NCBI GenBank assembly: GCA_031277045.1
Contig: JAISLX010000070.1
Coordinates: forward strand, 1-36,740
Reading direction: 5' to 3'
Length of the DNA: 36,740 nucleotides
Source: Treponema sp.
Lineage (GTDB): Bacteria; Spirochaetota; Spirochaetia; Treponematales; Breznakiellaceae
In this document: positions 15,244-24,002 of the stretch, in pieces
How positions within the stretch are numbered: position 1 is the stretch's first letter
Layout of the letters: every line of letters begins with the position of its first letter
The notes under the pieces: generated by a model
Told to the model about the DNA's origin: nothing
Database searches by the model: none
What the model saw: only the letters and a program-made list of their open reading frames with translations
Made by a program: the position numbers and the translations under genes

Positions 15244-16749
15244 CTACCTGGGGCTTGGAAAAAGCTCAAACAGCATGTTTCCCGCGAATTCGTCCATAAA
15301 GGCGCTGTCCGCGGCAAGATCGATGTTAACGCTTTTTGCGATAATCCTGTCGCAGGCCGCCAGAAACGCCGTATCCCCCTCCCCCAGGCATCGCAGGGCT
15401 CCCCGCAGGCTTAAGTTTCCGCATACGGCGATCTTGCCGGAAAATTCTTTGGGCAAAAGCCCCGCGGTAATGGCGTTTGCCGTGTCGATAAAGAATCCCA
15501 GACCCCCGGCGATGTAGACGGTACTGATACCGGCAAGGCTTAGCCCCGCGTTTTTGCAGAGGATATTGATTCCCGAACGAATCGCGCTTTTCGCCAGTTG
15601 GTACTGCCTGACATCCCGGTTTACGATAGAAATATTCCCCGTAACGGTAAATCCCCCGCTGTACGCGCTGTCCAGCGCGCCGGTCTCGCCGATAATTCCT
15701 TCCCGAAGCATGAGCGCCATAACGTCAACAAGGCCGGAACCGCATATCCCCCTGGGCCCGGAGCCGCCGATAACGCTGAAAGAAAGCTGTCCGTTTTTCC
15801 TTGATATCCGGCTGATGGCCCCCGTAACGCCGCCCATGCCGCAGGAAATTTCGGCCCCCTCCAGGGCGGGGCCCGCGGCGGTAGAACAGCAGTAGATCTG
15901 TCCCCCGTGGAACAGGGCCATTTCCCCGTTGGTGCCTATATCAATGAACAGCGAATTATCCGCCCCTGCCAGAATGTCCAGGGACGCGAGGCCGGACACA
16001 ATATCGCTGCCGATAAACGCGGCGATAGAGGGGAGGACCGTTACGTGTTCAACGGGGAGGGAAATATCTTCTCCGCCGAATTGCCGCGCCTCCAGAAACG
16101 CCGGGGTAAAGGGAGCTTCCCCCATTGACGCGGGGTTGATGTTGATAAAAAGGTGAAGCATGGTGGTGTTTCCGGCAACAACGAGTTTTTCGATTTTCGA
16201 TATGCCCCATTTTTCACAAAACTGCCCTGTGATTTTTTCTGTCTGGCGGTTTATCAGCGCGAACAGTTCCCCGGTCTTTCCGTTTTTCGCGGCGTTGATC
16301 CGGCTCATCACGTCGGCCCCAAAGACCCGCTGATCGTTCAATTCGGAACAGGTGTCCAGAACTTCGCCCCCGTCCATGTCGACAAGCTGGGCGGACAGCG
16401 TGGTTGTTCCCAGGTCCAGCGCGACGCCGGCGCGGGCGGGGGTCCTGACGTTCCGGACGGCGGCGTCAACCTCGTTCCGCACGGAATTGTCATGCCGGGG
16501 AAGTTCAATCGTTATGTCTGTTTCGGGAATTGACCGGCAGGCGGGAACAATGTCCGCGCCGCCCGTAACGTTCCGTCCGGCGGAGGACCGGATCGTTCCC
16601 CGGATTAGGCGGACTCCGCATTTTCCGCAGAGACCGCGCCCGCCGCAGGGGGCATCGATTACGAATCCTCCACGGGCCAGGGCGGCCAGCACGGTCTCAC
16701 CGTTTTCCGCTTCGCAGCTTGCCTCATGGTTTAACAGTTGTATTTTCAT
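15244..16749 (-). CDS. RACo-type corrinoid activation/regeneration protein (2Fe-2S plus ASKHA domains)
   Basis: ATP-dependent reductive activator that restores oxidised Co(II) corrinoid proteins to active Co(I). The 501 residues begin with a plant-type ferredoxin domain whose ligands are Cys35, Cys41, Cys44 and Cys71 (APCGGRGLCGKCGV and VPACRS). The rest is an actin/Hsp70-like ATPase: ALDLGTTTLSAQLVD, VVAGNTTMLHLF, LFIDIGTNGEMAL, and GPALEGAEISCGMGG. I use ATG at 16749 because the upstream extension consists only of translated 57-bp repeats. It faces the corrinoid protein gene across a shared terminator, so that protein is the obvious partner. It is shorter than many RACo proteins, probably with a reduced linker. 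Confidence 0.9.
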   Translation of the reverse strand: MKIQLLNHEASCEAENGETVLAALARGGFVIDAPCGGRGLCGKCGVRLIRGTIRSSAGRNVTGGADIVPACRSIPETDITIELPRHDNSVRNEVDAAVRNVRTPARAGVALDLGTTTLSAQLVDMDGGEVLDTCSELNDQRVFGADVMSRINAAKNGKTGELFALINRQTEKITGQFCEKWGISKIEKLVVAGNTTMLHLFININPASMGEAPFTPAFLEARQFGGEDISLPVEHVTVLPSIAAFIGSDIVSGLASLDILAGADNSLFIDIGTNGEMALFHGGQIYCCSTAAGPALEGAEISCGMGGVTGAISRISRKNGQLSFSVIGGSGPRGICGSGLVDVMALMLREGIIGETGALDSAYSGGFTVTGNISIVNRDVRQYQLAKSAIRSGINILCKNAGLSLAGISTVYIAGGLGFFIDTANAITAGLLPKEFSGKIAVCGNLSLRGALRCLGEGDTAFLAACDRIIAKSVNIDLAADSAFMDEFAGNMLFELFPSPR

Positions 16750-16780
16750 ATTCCGGTTACCGCGCCAAATCAAAGGTATC

Positions 16781-16996
16781 TGTTTTACCCCGCCGGCGCC
16801 GCCAGTTTTTCCCAACGGGAAAAACAACACCGGGCTTTGCTTTACCCCGCCAGCGCCGCCAGTTTTTCCCAACGGGAAAAACGATACTGAACTCTGTTTT
16901 ACCCCGCCAGCGCCGCCAGTTTTTCCCAACGGGAAAAACGATACTGAACTCTGTTTTACCCTGCCAGCGCCGCCAGTTTTTCCCGAATGAACTCAC
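16781..16996. repeat. 57-bp tandem repeat, about 3.7 copies, overlapping the 3' end of mfd
   Basis: Units start at 16781, 16838, 16895 and 16952, exact 57-bp period. Each of the first three contains a perfect hairpin GTTTTTCCC-aac-GGGAAAAAC and a GC-rich CGCCAGCGCCGCC block. The fourth unit is the mfd coding end itself: its stop codon and last codons (REKLAALAG) lie in it, and it diverges from the others after TTTTTCCC. Confidence 0.9.
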
Positions 16997-19900
16997 TTTT
17001 TTCTTTAAGTCCGATGTTCCCGGTATTCAGGATCAGCATGTTGGGGGAAACAGGGTCCAGCTTTACTTTGCCCGCGGATTCCTTCATGAGCCGGATAAGC
17101 CGTTCCACGTTGACACGGGAAACCCGTCCGAATTCCACCCGTACCCGGCCCCCTTTTTCCCGCAGGGAGGAGACGGCAATCTCCCGGCAGATGATCCGGA
17201 TTTCCGCCAGGGCTAAAAGGCTTGCCGCTTCGTCAGGCGGGGGACCAAAACGGTCCAGCATCCATGCGTAAATCCGCTCAAGGTCGTCTTTGTCCCGGAC
17301 GGACGCGATTTTTTTGTAAAGGTCCATTTTTTCCTGGGCGGAATCAATGTAGGAATCGGGGATAAAACCGGAATATTCAAGCTCCAGCAGCGTTTCTGTT
17401 TCCCCTTCGTAGTTTTCATCCTCCAGACGCTTTATCGCTTCATCCAGCAGGTGCAGGTACAGGTCAAAACCGACGGAGTAAATGGCCCCGCTCTGTTCCC
17501 GGCCCAGCAGGTTTCCCGCCCCCCGGATTTCCATGTCCTTCATGGCGATTTTAAAGCCCGAACCCAGTTCGGTAAAATCCGAAATAACCTGGAGCCGTTT
17601 CATGGCCACTTCGTCCAGCGCTTTGTCCCGGGGATAAAAAAGGTAGGCGTAGGCCACCCGGTCCGAACGGCCCACCCGGCCCCGAAGCTGGTAAAGCTGT
17701 GAAACCCCGTACATATCGGCCCGGTCAATAATAATAGTGTTCACGTTGGGAATATCAATGCCGTTCTCGATTATCGTGGTGGAAACCAGAACATGAAAAC
17801 CGCCGTGAATAAAACGGTGCATCACGTCTTCCAGGTCCTGGGCATCCATTTGTCCGTGGGCGGTTTCCGCCAGTATCTCCGGCGCCAGCCGTTCAATTTT
17901 AAGGCGGGTCTCGTTAAGGCTTTCCACCCGGTTGTGGAGAAAGAATACCTGGCCGCCCCGTTCCACCTCCCGCCGGACGGCGGCGGCGATCCGGTCCTCG
18001 TTCCACTCCTCGATAAAAGTTTCAATAGGATGGCGGTTCATGGGGGGCGTCGCCAGCAGGCTCATGTCCCGAATTTTGAGCAGGCTCATGTGGAGGGTCC
18101 GTGGAATGGGGGTGGCGGAAAGGGTAAGGCAGTCCACGTTGGCCTTGAGTTCCTTGAGCCGCTCCTTGTCCTTGACGCCGAAACGCTGTTCCTCGTCAAC
18201 CACAAGGAGACCCAGGTTTTTAAAGCCCACGTCCTTCTGAATGATCCGGTGGGTGCCCACGAGAATGTCTACCTGCCCCCGCCGCAGTTCTTCCAGTATT
18301 TCTTTTATCCTGCGGCGCTCCACAAAACGGGAAAGCATGGCAAGTTTTACGGGAAAACGGCTGAACCGTTCCTGAAAATTCTCGTAGTGCTGTTCCGCGA
18401 GAATCGTTGTGGGAGCCAGAAACGCTACCTGCTTGCCCCCCATGACCGCCTTAAAGCAGGCCCGTACCGCCACCTCGGTCTTGCCGTAGCCCACGTCCCC
18501 GCAGACAAGCCGGTCCATGGGGTAGGGGCTTTCCATGTCCCGTTTGATCTCCTCCACGCAGCGGAGTTGATCCTCGGTTTCGTCAAAGGGAAAGGCCGCC
18601 TCAAACATGGTCTGCCATTCGCTGTCCCGGGGAAAGGCGAAGCCGGCCGCGGCCTTGCGTTTCGAATACAGGGCGACAAGGCGTTCCGCGATATCCTCCA
18701 CCGATTTTTTCGTCCGGTTCTTACGGGCCTCCCAGCTTTTAGAACCCAGTTTGTCCAGGGCGGGGGGGCGGCCCCCGTTCCCAATGTAACGCTGTACCAG
18801 GTTTACCTGTTCGATGGGGACAAAAACCGTTTCGTCCCCCAAATACTCCAGCCGGATGTAATCCCGCTCGTAACCCAGGGCATTGATCCGCTCAATCCCC
18901 TTGAAAAGACCGATACCGTAGTTCAGGTGTACCACGTAGTCTCCGGGGTTAAGATCAACAAAACTGTCGATGGCGGCGCTCCGCGCGGTCTTGACCGATT
19001 TGGGCGTCCGTTTCCGGCGGCCAAATATCTCGTTCTCCTGAACCAGCATAAGGCGGGTATCTTCCAGGCAGAAACCCGCGGACAAGGGCGCCGCGGCGAC
19101 GCCAATCCCGGCGCGGGAAATATCGCGCAGCAGGGATTCGATTCGTTCCGCCTGAATTTCCGATTCGGCGGCCACGAGAATCCGCCAGCCTTCCTTGATC
19201 AGGGCGGTGAATTCCTCTTTTAGGTAGACAATATTTCCAAAGAAACTCCGGGAAGGCCCGCAGGGAACCTCGAACACGCGGGCCCCTTCTTCCCCTTCGC
19301 CTTTAAGGGACATAAACGAGACCCGGCGGGGAAGCCGGGAAACAAGCTCCCGAAAGTTGAGAAGCAGCCGGGAAGGGGCCGGATACTCAAAACCGTTTTT
19401 TTCCCGGCGGGACACGCGGAAAAGGTTTTCGTATTCCCGCTCCAGGGCATCCTGGGCGTTTTCCAGGCGTTCCCGGTCAAAGAAAAATACCGGCATATCC
19501 GCAAGGTAATCCGCCAGGCTGGCCGGTCCGTCCCGAAAGGCCAGGGGGTAGAACATCTCCTCCCCCGCGCGGCCCCTCTTTTCCATCAGGGCTTCCAGGA
19601 TCGCCCGGCCCCCGTCCGAAAATTCATTCAGCTTCCCCAGGGTATCTCCCAGGGCCTCGATCCGGTCATCGGTCCAGACCAGTTCCCGCATGGGCCGGAT
19701 CACGAAGCCCCCGGGCCGTTCCCCCCCGCCGCTCTGGTCCTGAGGATCAAAACGGCGGATCGCCTCCACCTTGTCAAAGTCCAACAGAACCCGGTAGGCC
19801 CTGTCGTCGCCCCCCATAAGGATATCCAGCACCTCCCCCCGGAGGGCGAATTCCCCGCGTACCTGTACGCCGGGTACCCTGGTATACCCGTATCCGGTAA

Positions 19901-20402
19901 GCCGTTCCGCCAGGGCCCCGGTATCCACCGTCTCCCCTACCCGGATGGGCAGTACCAGCTCCCTGATGTACTCAGGCGGCGGCACGGGGCCAAGGAAGGC
20001 CCGCAGGGGGATAACGTACACCTTAGCGCCGGCTGTTTCCCCTCCCCCGTTCCGCTCCGCCAAATCGCCGAGGATTCCCATCCGCTCGCCGAAAACCCCG
20101 GAAAGCGGGGCCATTTCCTTGTAAGGCATAGCCCCCCACCAGGGAAACACCCGCGCCTCCAAACCCAGAGTTCCCAGATCCAGGGCCAGTTCGTTGGCGT
20201 CCCGCTCCGTGGGAACCACCGCGGCGCAGGGGCCTCCGGCAAGGCCCTGTACCATACCGCCCAGCAGGATCGCCCGGAACGAGCCTTCCGTCCCCCGGAT
20301 TTCCAGGGGGTAGTTCCCCCCGCGAAAAGCGGACATACATTCACAAACCGCGCTGGAAGAAAGGATACCCTTCATAAAGGCGGGAAATGATAAGGTATTC
20401 AT
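16956..20402 (-). CDS. mfd: Transcription-repair coupling factor
   Basis: DNA translocase that removes RNA polymerase stalled at lesions and recruits UvrA. The 1148 residues match the family size. Order: UvrB-like N-terminal module, polymerase-interaction domain beginning around LNPGDYVVHLNYGIGLFKGI, then RecG-like superfamily 2 motor with GDVGYGKTEVAVRAC (Walker A), DEEQRFG (Walker B-like), LSATPIPRTLHMSLL and QLRGRVGRSDR, and the C-terminal TRCF domain (LELEYSGFIPDSYI). The ATG at 20402 has no ribosome site. TATAAT-like sequence lies immediately before it, so a leaderless mRNA is possible. It diverges from the exported-protein gene at 20458. Its final codons form one unit of a tandem repeat. 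Confidence 0.97.
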   Translation of the reverse strand: MNTLSFPAFMKGILSSSAVCECMSAFRGGNYPLEIRGTEGSFRAILLGGMVQGLAGGPCAAVVPTERDANELALDLGTLGLEARVFPWWGAMPYKEMAPLSGVFGERMGILGDLAERNGGGETAGAKVYVIPLRAFLGPVPPPEYIRELVLPIRVGETVDTGALAERLTGYGYTRVPGVQVRGEFALRGEVLDILMGGDDRAYRVLLDFDKVEAIRRFDPQDQSGGGERPGGFVIRPMRELVWTDDRIEALGDTLGKLNEFSDGGRAILEALMEKRGRAGEEMFYPLAFRDGPASLADYLADMPVFFFDRERLENAQDALEREYENLFRVSRREKNGFEYPAPSRLLLNFRELVSRLPRRVSFMSLKGEGEEGARVFEVPCGPSRSFFGNIVYLKEEFTALIKEGWRILVAAESEIQAERIESLLRDISRAGIGVAAAPLSAGFCLEDTRLMLVQENEIFGRRKRTPKSVKTARSAAIDSFVDLNPGDYVVHLNYGIGLFKGIERINALGYERDYIRLEYLGDETVFVPIEQVNLVQRYIGNGGRPPALDKLGSKSWEARKNRTKKSVEDIAERLVALYSKRKAAAGFAFPRDSEWQTMFEAAFPFDETEDQLRCVEEIKRDMESPYPMDRLVCGDVGYGKTEVAVRACFKAVMGGKQVAFLAPTTILAEQHYENFQERFSRFPVKLAMLSRFVERRRIKEILEELRRGQVDILVGTHRIIQKDVGFKNLGLLVVDEEQRFGVKDKERLKELKANVDCLTLSATPIPRTLHMSLLKIRDMSLLATPPMNRHPIETFIEEWNEDRIAAAVRREVERGGQVFFLHNRVESLNETRLKIERLAPEILAETAHGQMDAQDLEDVMHRFIHGGFHVLVSTTIIENGIDIPNVNTIIIDRADMYGVSQLYQLRGRVGRSDRVAYAYLFYPRDKALDEVAMKRLQVISDFTELGSGFKIAMKDMEIRGAGNLLGREQSGAIYSVGFDLYLHLLDEAIKRLEDENYEGETETLLELEYSGFIPDSYIDSAQEKMDLYKKIASVRDKDDLERIYAWMLDRFGPPPDEAASLLALAEIRIICREIAVSSLREKGGRVRVEFGRVSRVNVERLIRLMKESAGKVKLDPVSPNMLILNTGNIGLKEKSEFIREKLAALAG

Positions 20403-20457
20403 ATTATAATGTCGAAGATTATAACATAGATATGACCGCGAATTTCAACGGAGTTCC

Positions 20458-21492
20458 ATGGTGAAACGGAGCCTCTTTTTAATATGTACTCTTGTTTTTT
20501 TCCCCGTCCTGATCCGCGCGGAAAACCCGGTGGATTTCAGCATCCGCTATTTTGACAAGCGGATCTACCATGTTTCGGGCAATACGGGGGATCCCATTCT
20601 GGTGCAGGCGACCATTACCAACAACAGTCCCAGCCCCTACCGGTTCAAGCTTGCCAATGAACGGGCCTTTTCCGTCGAATTCGATATTCGAACCACAAGC
20701 AACCGGGCGGTGGAACCGGCGGACACTCTGATGCGCCGCCGGGCCGCCGGCGGGGTCTTTTTCCGGGAAATTTCCGTGGAAAGCGGGGAGTCTTTTTCGT
20801 TCGTGGAGGATTTACGAAACTACGCGAACCTTAAAGAACCGGGGATCTTTGTTGTAAGGGCGCGGATCTATCCGGAACTTATCCGGCCGGAACTTATCCG
20901 GCCGGAACTTGTCCAGGCGGAGATTGTCCAGCCTGAATCTTACTCAGGCGGCCAGGACAGTTCCGAACCGGGCCGGGTTTTGGAATCGAACCGGCTTTCC
21001 CTTGACATGCGTCCCCCCGTTATCCCCGGCCCCGGCGGTACCCCGCTTGCCGTTAACGTGGATTCCGGGACAATTTTAACCCGGGAACGGCTTGCCCCGG
21101 ACGAGGTGGTTGAGTACCTTCTTACCGCCCGGCAAAAGGGGCAGTGGGAAAAGTTTTTCCTTTATCTTAATCTGAAAGAGATCCTTATTCGGGATCCGGT
21201 AAGGCGGCGGCAGTGGAACGCGGAAAGCGAGGAAGGCCGGCAGAGGATGCTTGAGCGCTACCGGGAGGAAATGCGGCAAAGCGTTATTGACGGCGATATT
21301 TCCGCCATTCCTTTTGAATTCGATATTGAACGTACCAGTTACAACGCCCTGGAAGGAACCGTAGTGGTATTGGAAAAATTCAGGGCCGGCATCAATTATA
21401 TCGAGCGGAAACGTTACACGTACTACTTGAAACGTGAGGAAAGTTACTGGGTCATCGTTGACTACGTCGTATCGAACCTGGGGACCGAATGA
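20458..21492 (+). CDS. Exported (periplasmic) protein of unknown function
   Basis: The 344-residue protein has an N-terminal signal peptide (MVKRSLFLICTLVFFPVLIRA) and no other membrane segment. A beta-sandwich-like region follows, about residues 24-145. A short in-frame repeat comes next (PELIR, PELIR, PELVQ, AEIVQ from a 15-bp DNA repeat). The C-terminal domain, from about 210, contains VEYLLTARQKGQWEKFFLYL and the closing IERKRYTYYLKREESYWVIV, reminiscent of NTF2-like or Tol-type accessory folds but not recognised. GGAG lies about five bases before the ATG. Its stop overlaps the PilZ gene as ATGA, so the two are translationally coupled and may act together. Confidence 0.7.
   Translation: MVKRSLFLICTLVFFPVLIRAENPVDFSIRYFDKRIYHVSGNTGDPILVQATITNNSPSPYRFKLANERAFSVEFDIRTTSNRAVEPADTLMRRRAAGGVFFREISVESGESFSFVEDLRNYANLKEPGIFVVRARIYPELIRPELIRPELVQAEIVQPESYSGGQDSSEPGRVLESNRLSLDMRPPVIPGPGGTPLAVNVDSGTILTRERLAPDEVVEYLLTARQKGQWEKFFLYLNLKEILIRDPVRRRQWNAESEEGRQRMLERYREEMRQSVIDGDISAIPFEFDIERTSYNALEGTVVVLEKFRAGINYIERKRYTYYLKREESYWVIVDYVVSNLGTE
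20872..20931 (+). repeat. 15-bp in-frame tandem repeat inside the exported-protein gene
   Basis: Unit CCGGAACTTATCCGG twice exactly (20872-20886, 20887-20901), then two degenerate copies. It encodes PELIR, PELIR, PELVQ, AEIVQ. Copy-number change would keep the frame. Confidence 0.8.
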
Positions 21493-22244
21493 AACTGCTC
21501 CTGGCCGTTGGTTCGGACGACACCTACGATCTTATATCCCTTTACATACGGCCCCTGGGTTTTGAGCTGATCCGCTACCGGCACATCGTCAAGGCCATGG
21601 ACAACGTGGACGAGGTTGACCCCGCGGGGGTGATTATCAGCGCCAACGATTTTCCCCGCCACTGGAAGGCGATGGTCCAGTTTATCCGCTCCGAACGGCC
21701 CAAGGAGATGTGCCCGGTAATAATACTAACGGGGAAAAATTTCCCCCTGGAGGCCACCACCCAGGCTTTCTACATTGGGGTAAGCGGCATTGTTGACGAA
21801 ACCCTTTCCACCCCCGATCTGGACCGGCTGCAAACCATTATTTCCCGGTACATCCCCGTGGACGACCGCCGCCGGTCCCGGCGTTTTTACACCGGCGAGT
21901 GGGCCCGTTTTGGCCTTTTAATCTCCAATCCCGCTGACAAAACAATCATCCCCGGGGAAGTCAAAAATATTTCCGCCACCGGGATCTCGTTTTCTCCGGC
22001 CCATTCCACCCTGATAAAAGACATCAAACTCCACACGGTCCTGCCCCACTGCAGTTTGCGGGCAGGACATCTGATCCTGTCCCCCGTCTGCCGCCTGGCC
22101 CGGATTGGGCGTGTTGTGTCGCTGGAGTTTGTTTCCTTTCCCGGAGACGAACAGAGCGTTCTGGAAAAGTACCTGGAAGAGCTGCCCATTATCGAACTGC
22201 GGAACAAGCGGATAGAAATTCAGCAGGCCGGGGGCTTCGATTAG
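21489..22244 (+). CDS. PilZ-domain protein with receiver-like N-terminus (c-di-GMP effector)
   Basis: Predicted cytoplasmic c-di-GMP responder of 251 residues. Residues 1-120 look like a degenerate receiver domain (MKLLLAVGSDD; CPVIILTGKN), without a convincing phospho-acceptor Asp in the VIISAND strand. Residues 125-225 are a PilZ domain: the basic RRRSRR at about 126-131 and NISATGISF further on correspond to the RxxxR and (D/N)xSxxG ligand-binding motifs. The ATG overlaps the preceding gene's stop (ATGA, 21489-21492). In spirochaetes such proteins influence motility and envelope functions; the target here is not visible. A GC-rich dyad directly after the stop (22246-22272) may aid termination. 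Confidence 0.82.
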   Translation: MKLLLAVGSDDTYDLISLYIRPLGFELIRYRHIVKAMDNVDEVDPAGVIISANDFPRHWKAMVQFIRSERPKEMCPVIILTGKNFPLEATTQAFYIGVSGIVDETLSTPDLDRLQTIISRYIPVDDRRRSRRFYTGEWARFGLLISNPADKTIIPGEVKNISATGISFSPAHSTLIKDIKLHTVLPHCSLRAGHLILSPVCRLARIGRVVSLEFVSFPGDEQSVLEKYLEELPIIELRNKRIEIQQAGGFD

Positions 22245-22314
22245 CGGTTTACCGCGCTTCGCGCGTAAAACCTAACCCCGCAGACTGCCAAAAACAGCTC
22301 AAAGTTTTAATGGG

Positions 22315-22428
22315 TGAGGCTGTTCCAAAACTTCAGTTTTTGGAACAGCTTCCTTAAATTAGCTCGGGTTTTTGAACGAAAAACCATAAAAACCCGCAGG
22401 CGCGGCAGGCTGCCGGGAACCTGTTGCA
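22315..22428 (-). repeat. Modular triple-hairpin element, copy 2 (inverted)
   Basis: Reverse orientation. Hairpin 3 (22319-22349) pairs GCTGTTCCAAAA with its complement around a CTTCAG core. Hairpin 2 (22365-22396) pairs CGGGTTTTT with AAAAACCCG. A hairpin at 22403-22415 pairs CGGCAG with CTGCCG. Bases 22315-22363 are the reverse complement of 23935-23983 with one mismatch in 49. Confidence 0.8.
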
Positions 22429-22446
22429 CAAGATGAGGATTCCGTT

Positions 22447-23610
22447 TTGAGCGTGTATACACCGGTTTTCGAGGAACTGTCGGCCCATAGTTTTGGCGGG
22501 ATCGTCAAAGCCGTGTTCAGCGGCTCCCGCGGAGATGTCCAAAAAATGACCGTAAGGCCCCTGCGTCTCAAAGGCGGGGATATTTGGCAGTGCGAGAAGA
22601 TTATTGATAACAGGGCCTTTCATCTGAATATTGAGCCGGCGCGGCTGCGGGCGGCGCTTGCCGCTGTTCTGGACGCGAACGGGTTTTCCGGCGTGAATAT
22701 TTTTCTCGCGGACAGGAATATTTCGTACCACCTGACGCGCGGGGGGCGCCTGCGCCGGAAGGAAACCGCGCTCAAAAAAACCCTTGTCCCCGATTTTTCC
22801 CATGACCGGAAGAAAAACTACATTTTAACCGGGGGAATGGAAATTCCCCCGCTGGTCGATTTGGGGATATTTGATTCTTCCTACCGCGTTGTTAAATCAA
22901 AATACGGTAAATTCGTTCAAATAAACAAATTCATTGAGATTCTATCCGAAAAATTCAGGAATTTTTCCAGCGATGAATTGACACTGGTAGATTTCGGCTG
23001 CGGCAAATCGTATCTGACATTCATCGTGTATTATTATTTCACTTTCATTCGGAACATAAAAACAAAAATAACAGGATACGATACAAAAAAAGACGTTATC
23101 CGGGAGTGCCGCGATATCGCGGCGCGTTACGGTTATTCGGGAATTGAGTTTGCCGAATGCGATGTTTCGCGCCTGACGCCGGGGCCGGAAAAAGCGGACG
23201 TGGTCATGGCCCTGCACGCCTGTGATACGGCAACCGATTACGCGCTGTGGTACGCTATAACAAACAAGGTACGGTTTGTTTTCTCGGTTCCCTGCTGCCA
23301 GCAGGAGGTAAACAGCCAGATCAAATTTACGGACGAATATTCCCTGTTTGGGTGCCACGGTTTGTACAAGGAACGTTTTTCCGCCGTTTTTACGGACTGT
23401 ATCCGCTGCGAGGCGCTGCGGAATTACGGGTACGACGTTGATGTTGTGGAGTTTGTCGATTTTTCAAACACGCCGAAAAACGCGATGATACGCGCGGAAT
23501 TAAAGCGTCCCCCGCCGGACGCGGCGTGCGCGGATCTAAACCGCGCCGCGGCGCGCTTTAACGTGTCGCAGACGCTGCTGAACCTCATCAACGGGTCAAC
23601 GCCGCGTTGA
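22447..23610 (+). CDS. Class I SAM-dependent methyltransferase (Methyltransf_32-like)
   Basis: The 387-residue protein has a Rossmann methyltransferase domain in its second half. Motif I is VDFGCGKSYL at 181-190, an acidic strand end lies in ITGYDTKKDV, and the motif IV region is VVMALHACDTATD. This combination is typical of the Methyltransf_32/GSTCD-like group, whose substrates are mostly unknown, possibly RNA. The N-terminal 150 residues form a separate domain, perhaps substrate binding. A CC pair follows at FSVPCCQQEV. The start is TTG at 22447, supported by GAGGA about six bases upstream. The gene lies between inverted copies of the modular hairpin element, and its middle part is visibly more AT-rich than its neighbours, so acquisition by transfer is possible. 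Confidence 0.82.
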   Translation: MSVYTPVFEELSAHSFGGIVKAVFSGSRGDVQKMTVRPLRLKGGDIWQCEKIIDNRAFHLNIEPARLRAALAAVLDANGFSGVNIFLADRNISYHLTRGGRLRRKETALKKTLVPDFSHDRKKNYILTGGMEIPPLVDLGIFDSSYRVVKSKYGKFVQINKFIEILSEKFRNFSSDELTLVDFGCGKSYLTFIVYYYFTFIRNIKTKITGYDTKKDVIRECRDIAARYGYSGIEFAECDVSRLTPGPEKADVVMALHACDTATDYALWYAITNKVRFVFSVPCCQQEVNSQIKFTDEYSLFGCHGLYKERFSAVFTDCIRCEALRNYGYDVDVVEFVDFSNTPKNAMIRAELKRPPPDAACADLNRAAARFNVSQTLLNLINGSTPR

Positions 23611-23860
23611 CGCGAAGGGGACCGGATTCCGGGACCGGGCTTGTCCGGGGGCGCGGAGGCTTCGCGCCGGTCCGGCGGCCGCCGCACGCCAAACTACCGG
23701 GCGGAGAACCGCGAAACAGAGGCGAAAACGCGCTGAAAGAGCGCTGTCCCCTGACCCGGTTCCACTATCCGGCACTTTGGAAACCGTTTTCCCCATCTTT
23801 TGCCGGTCTTTTTTCCTTGAACAATCCCGCGTTTTCCGTTATGCTACGTTTATCTATTGC
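23611..23860. other. Gene-free stretch after the methyltransferase gene
   Basis: No convincing coding sequence; short open frames on both strands have no family resemblance and no ribosome site. No clear terminator was seen before the hairpin element that begins at 23861. Confidence 0.5.
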
Positions 23861-23989
23861 CATTTGAGCTTGTCCAAAACTCGGTTAGTTTTGAACAAGC
23901 GCTTGGGGAAACCGGTCTAAAGTCCGGTTTCCCCGCTAATCTAAGGAAGCTGTTCCAAAAACTGAAGTTTTGGAACAGCCTCATTTGAG
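23861..23989 (+). repeat. Modular triple-hairpin element, copy 3, with 8-bp flanking direct repeat
   Basis: Flanked by CATTTGAG at 23861-23868 and again at 23982-23989. Hairpin 1 (23868-23900) has GCTTGTCCAAAACT paired with AGTTTTGAACAAGC and a CGGTT loop. Hairpin 2 (23905-23934) has a perfect 11-bp stem GGGGAAACCGG and a TCTAAAGT loop. Hairpin 3 (23949-23979) has GCTGTTCCAAAA paired around CTGAAG. The right-hand direct repeat overlaps the ribosome site (GAGAGG) of the next gene. Confidence 0.82.
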
Positions 23990-24002
23990 AGGTTTTTGAT
24001 AC

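Noticed and set aside
16352..16990. Pro-rich plus-strand frame across the 57-bp repeats
   Set aside because: The repeat period is divisible by three, so open frames arise automatically. The rest is antisense to the RACo gene.
16781..16996. 57-bp repeats as a CRISPR array
   Set aside because: Units are contiguous with no unique spacers, and no cas genes are present.
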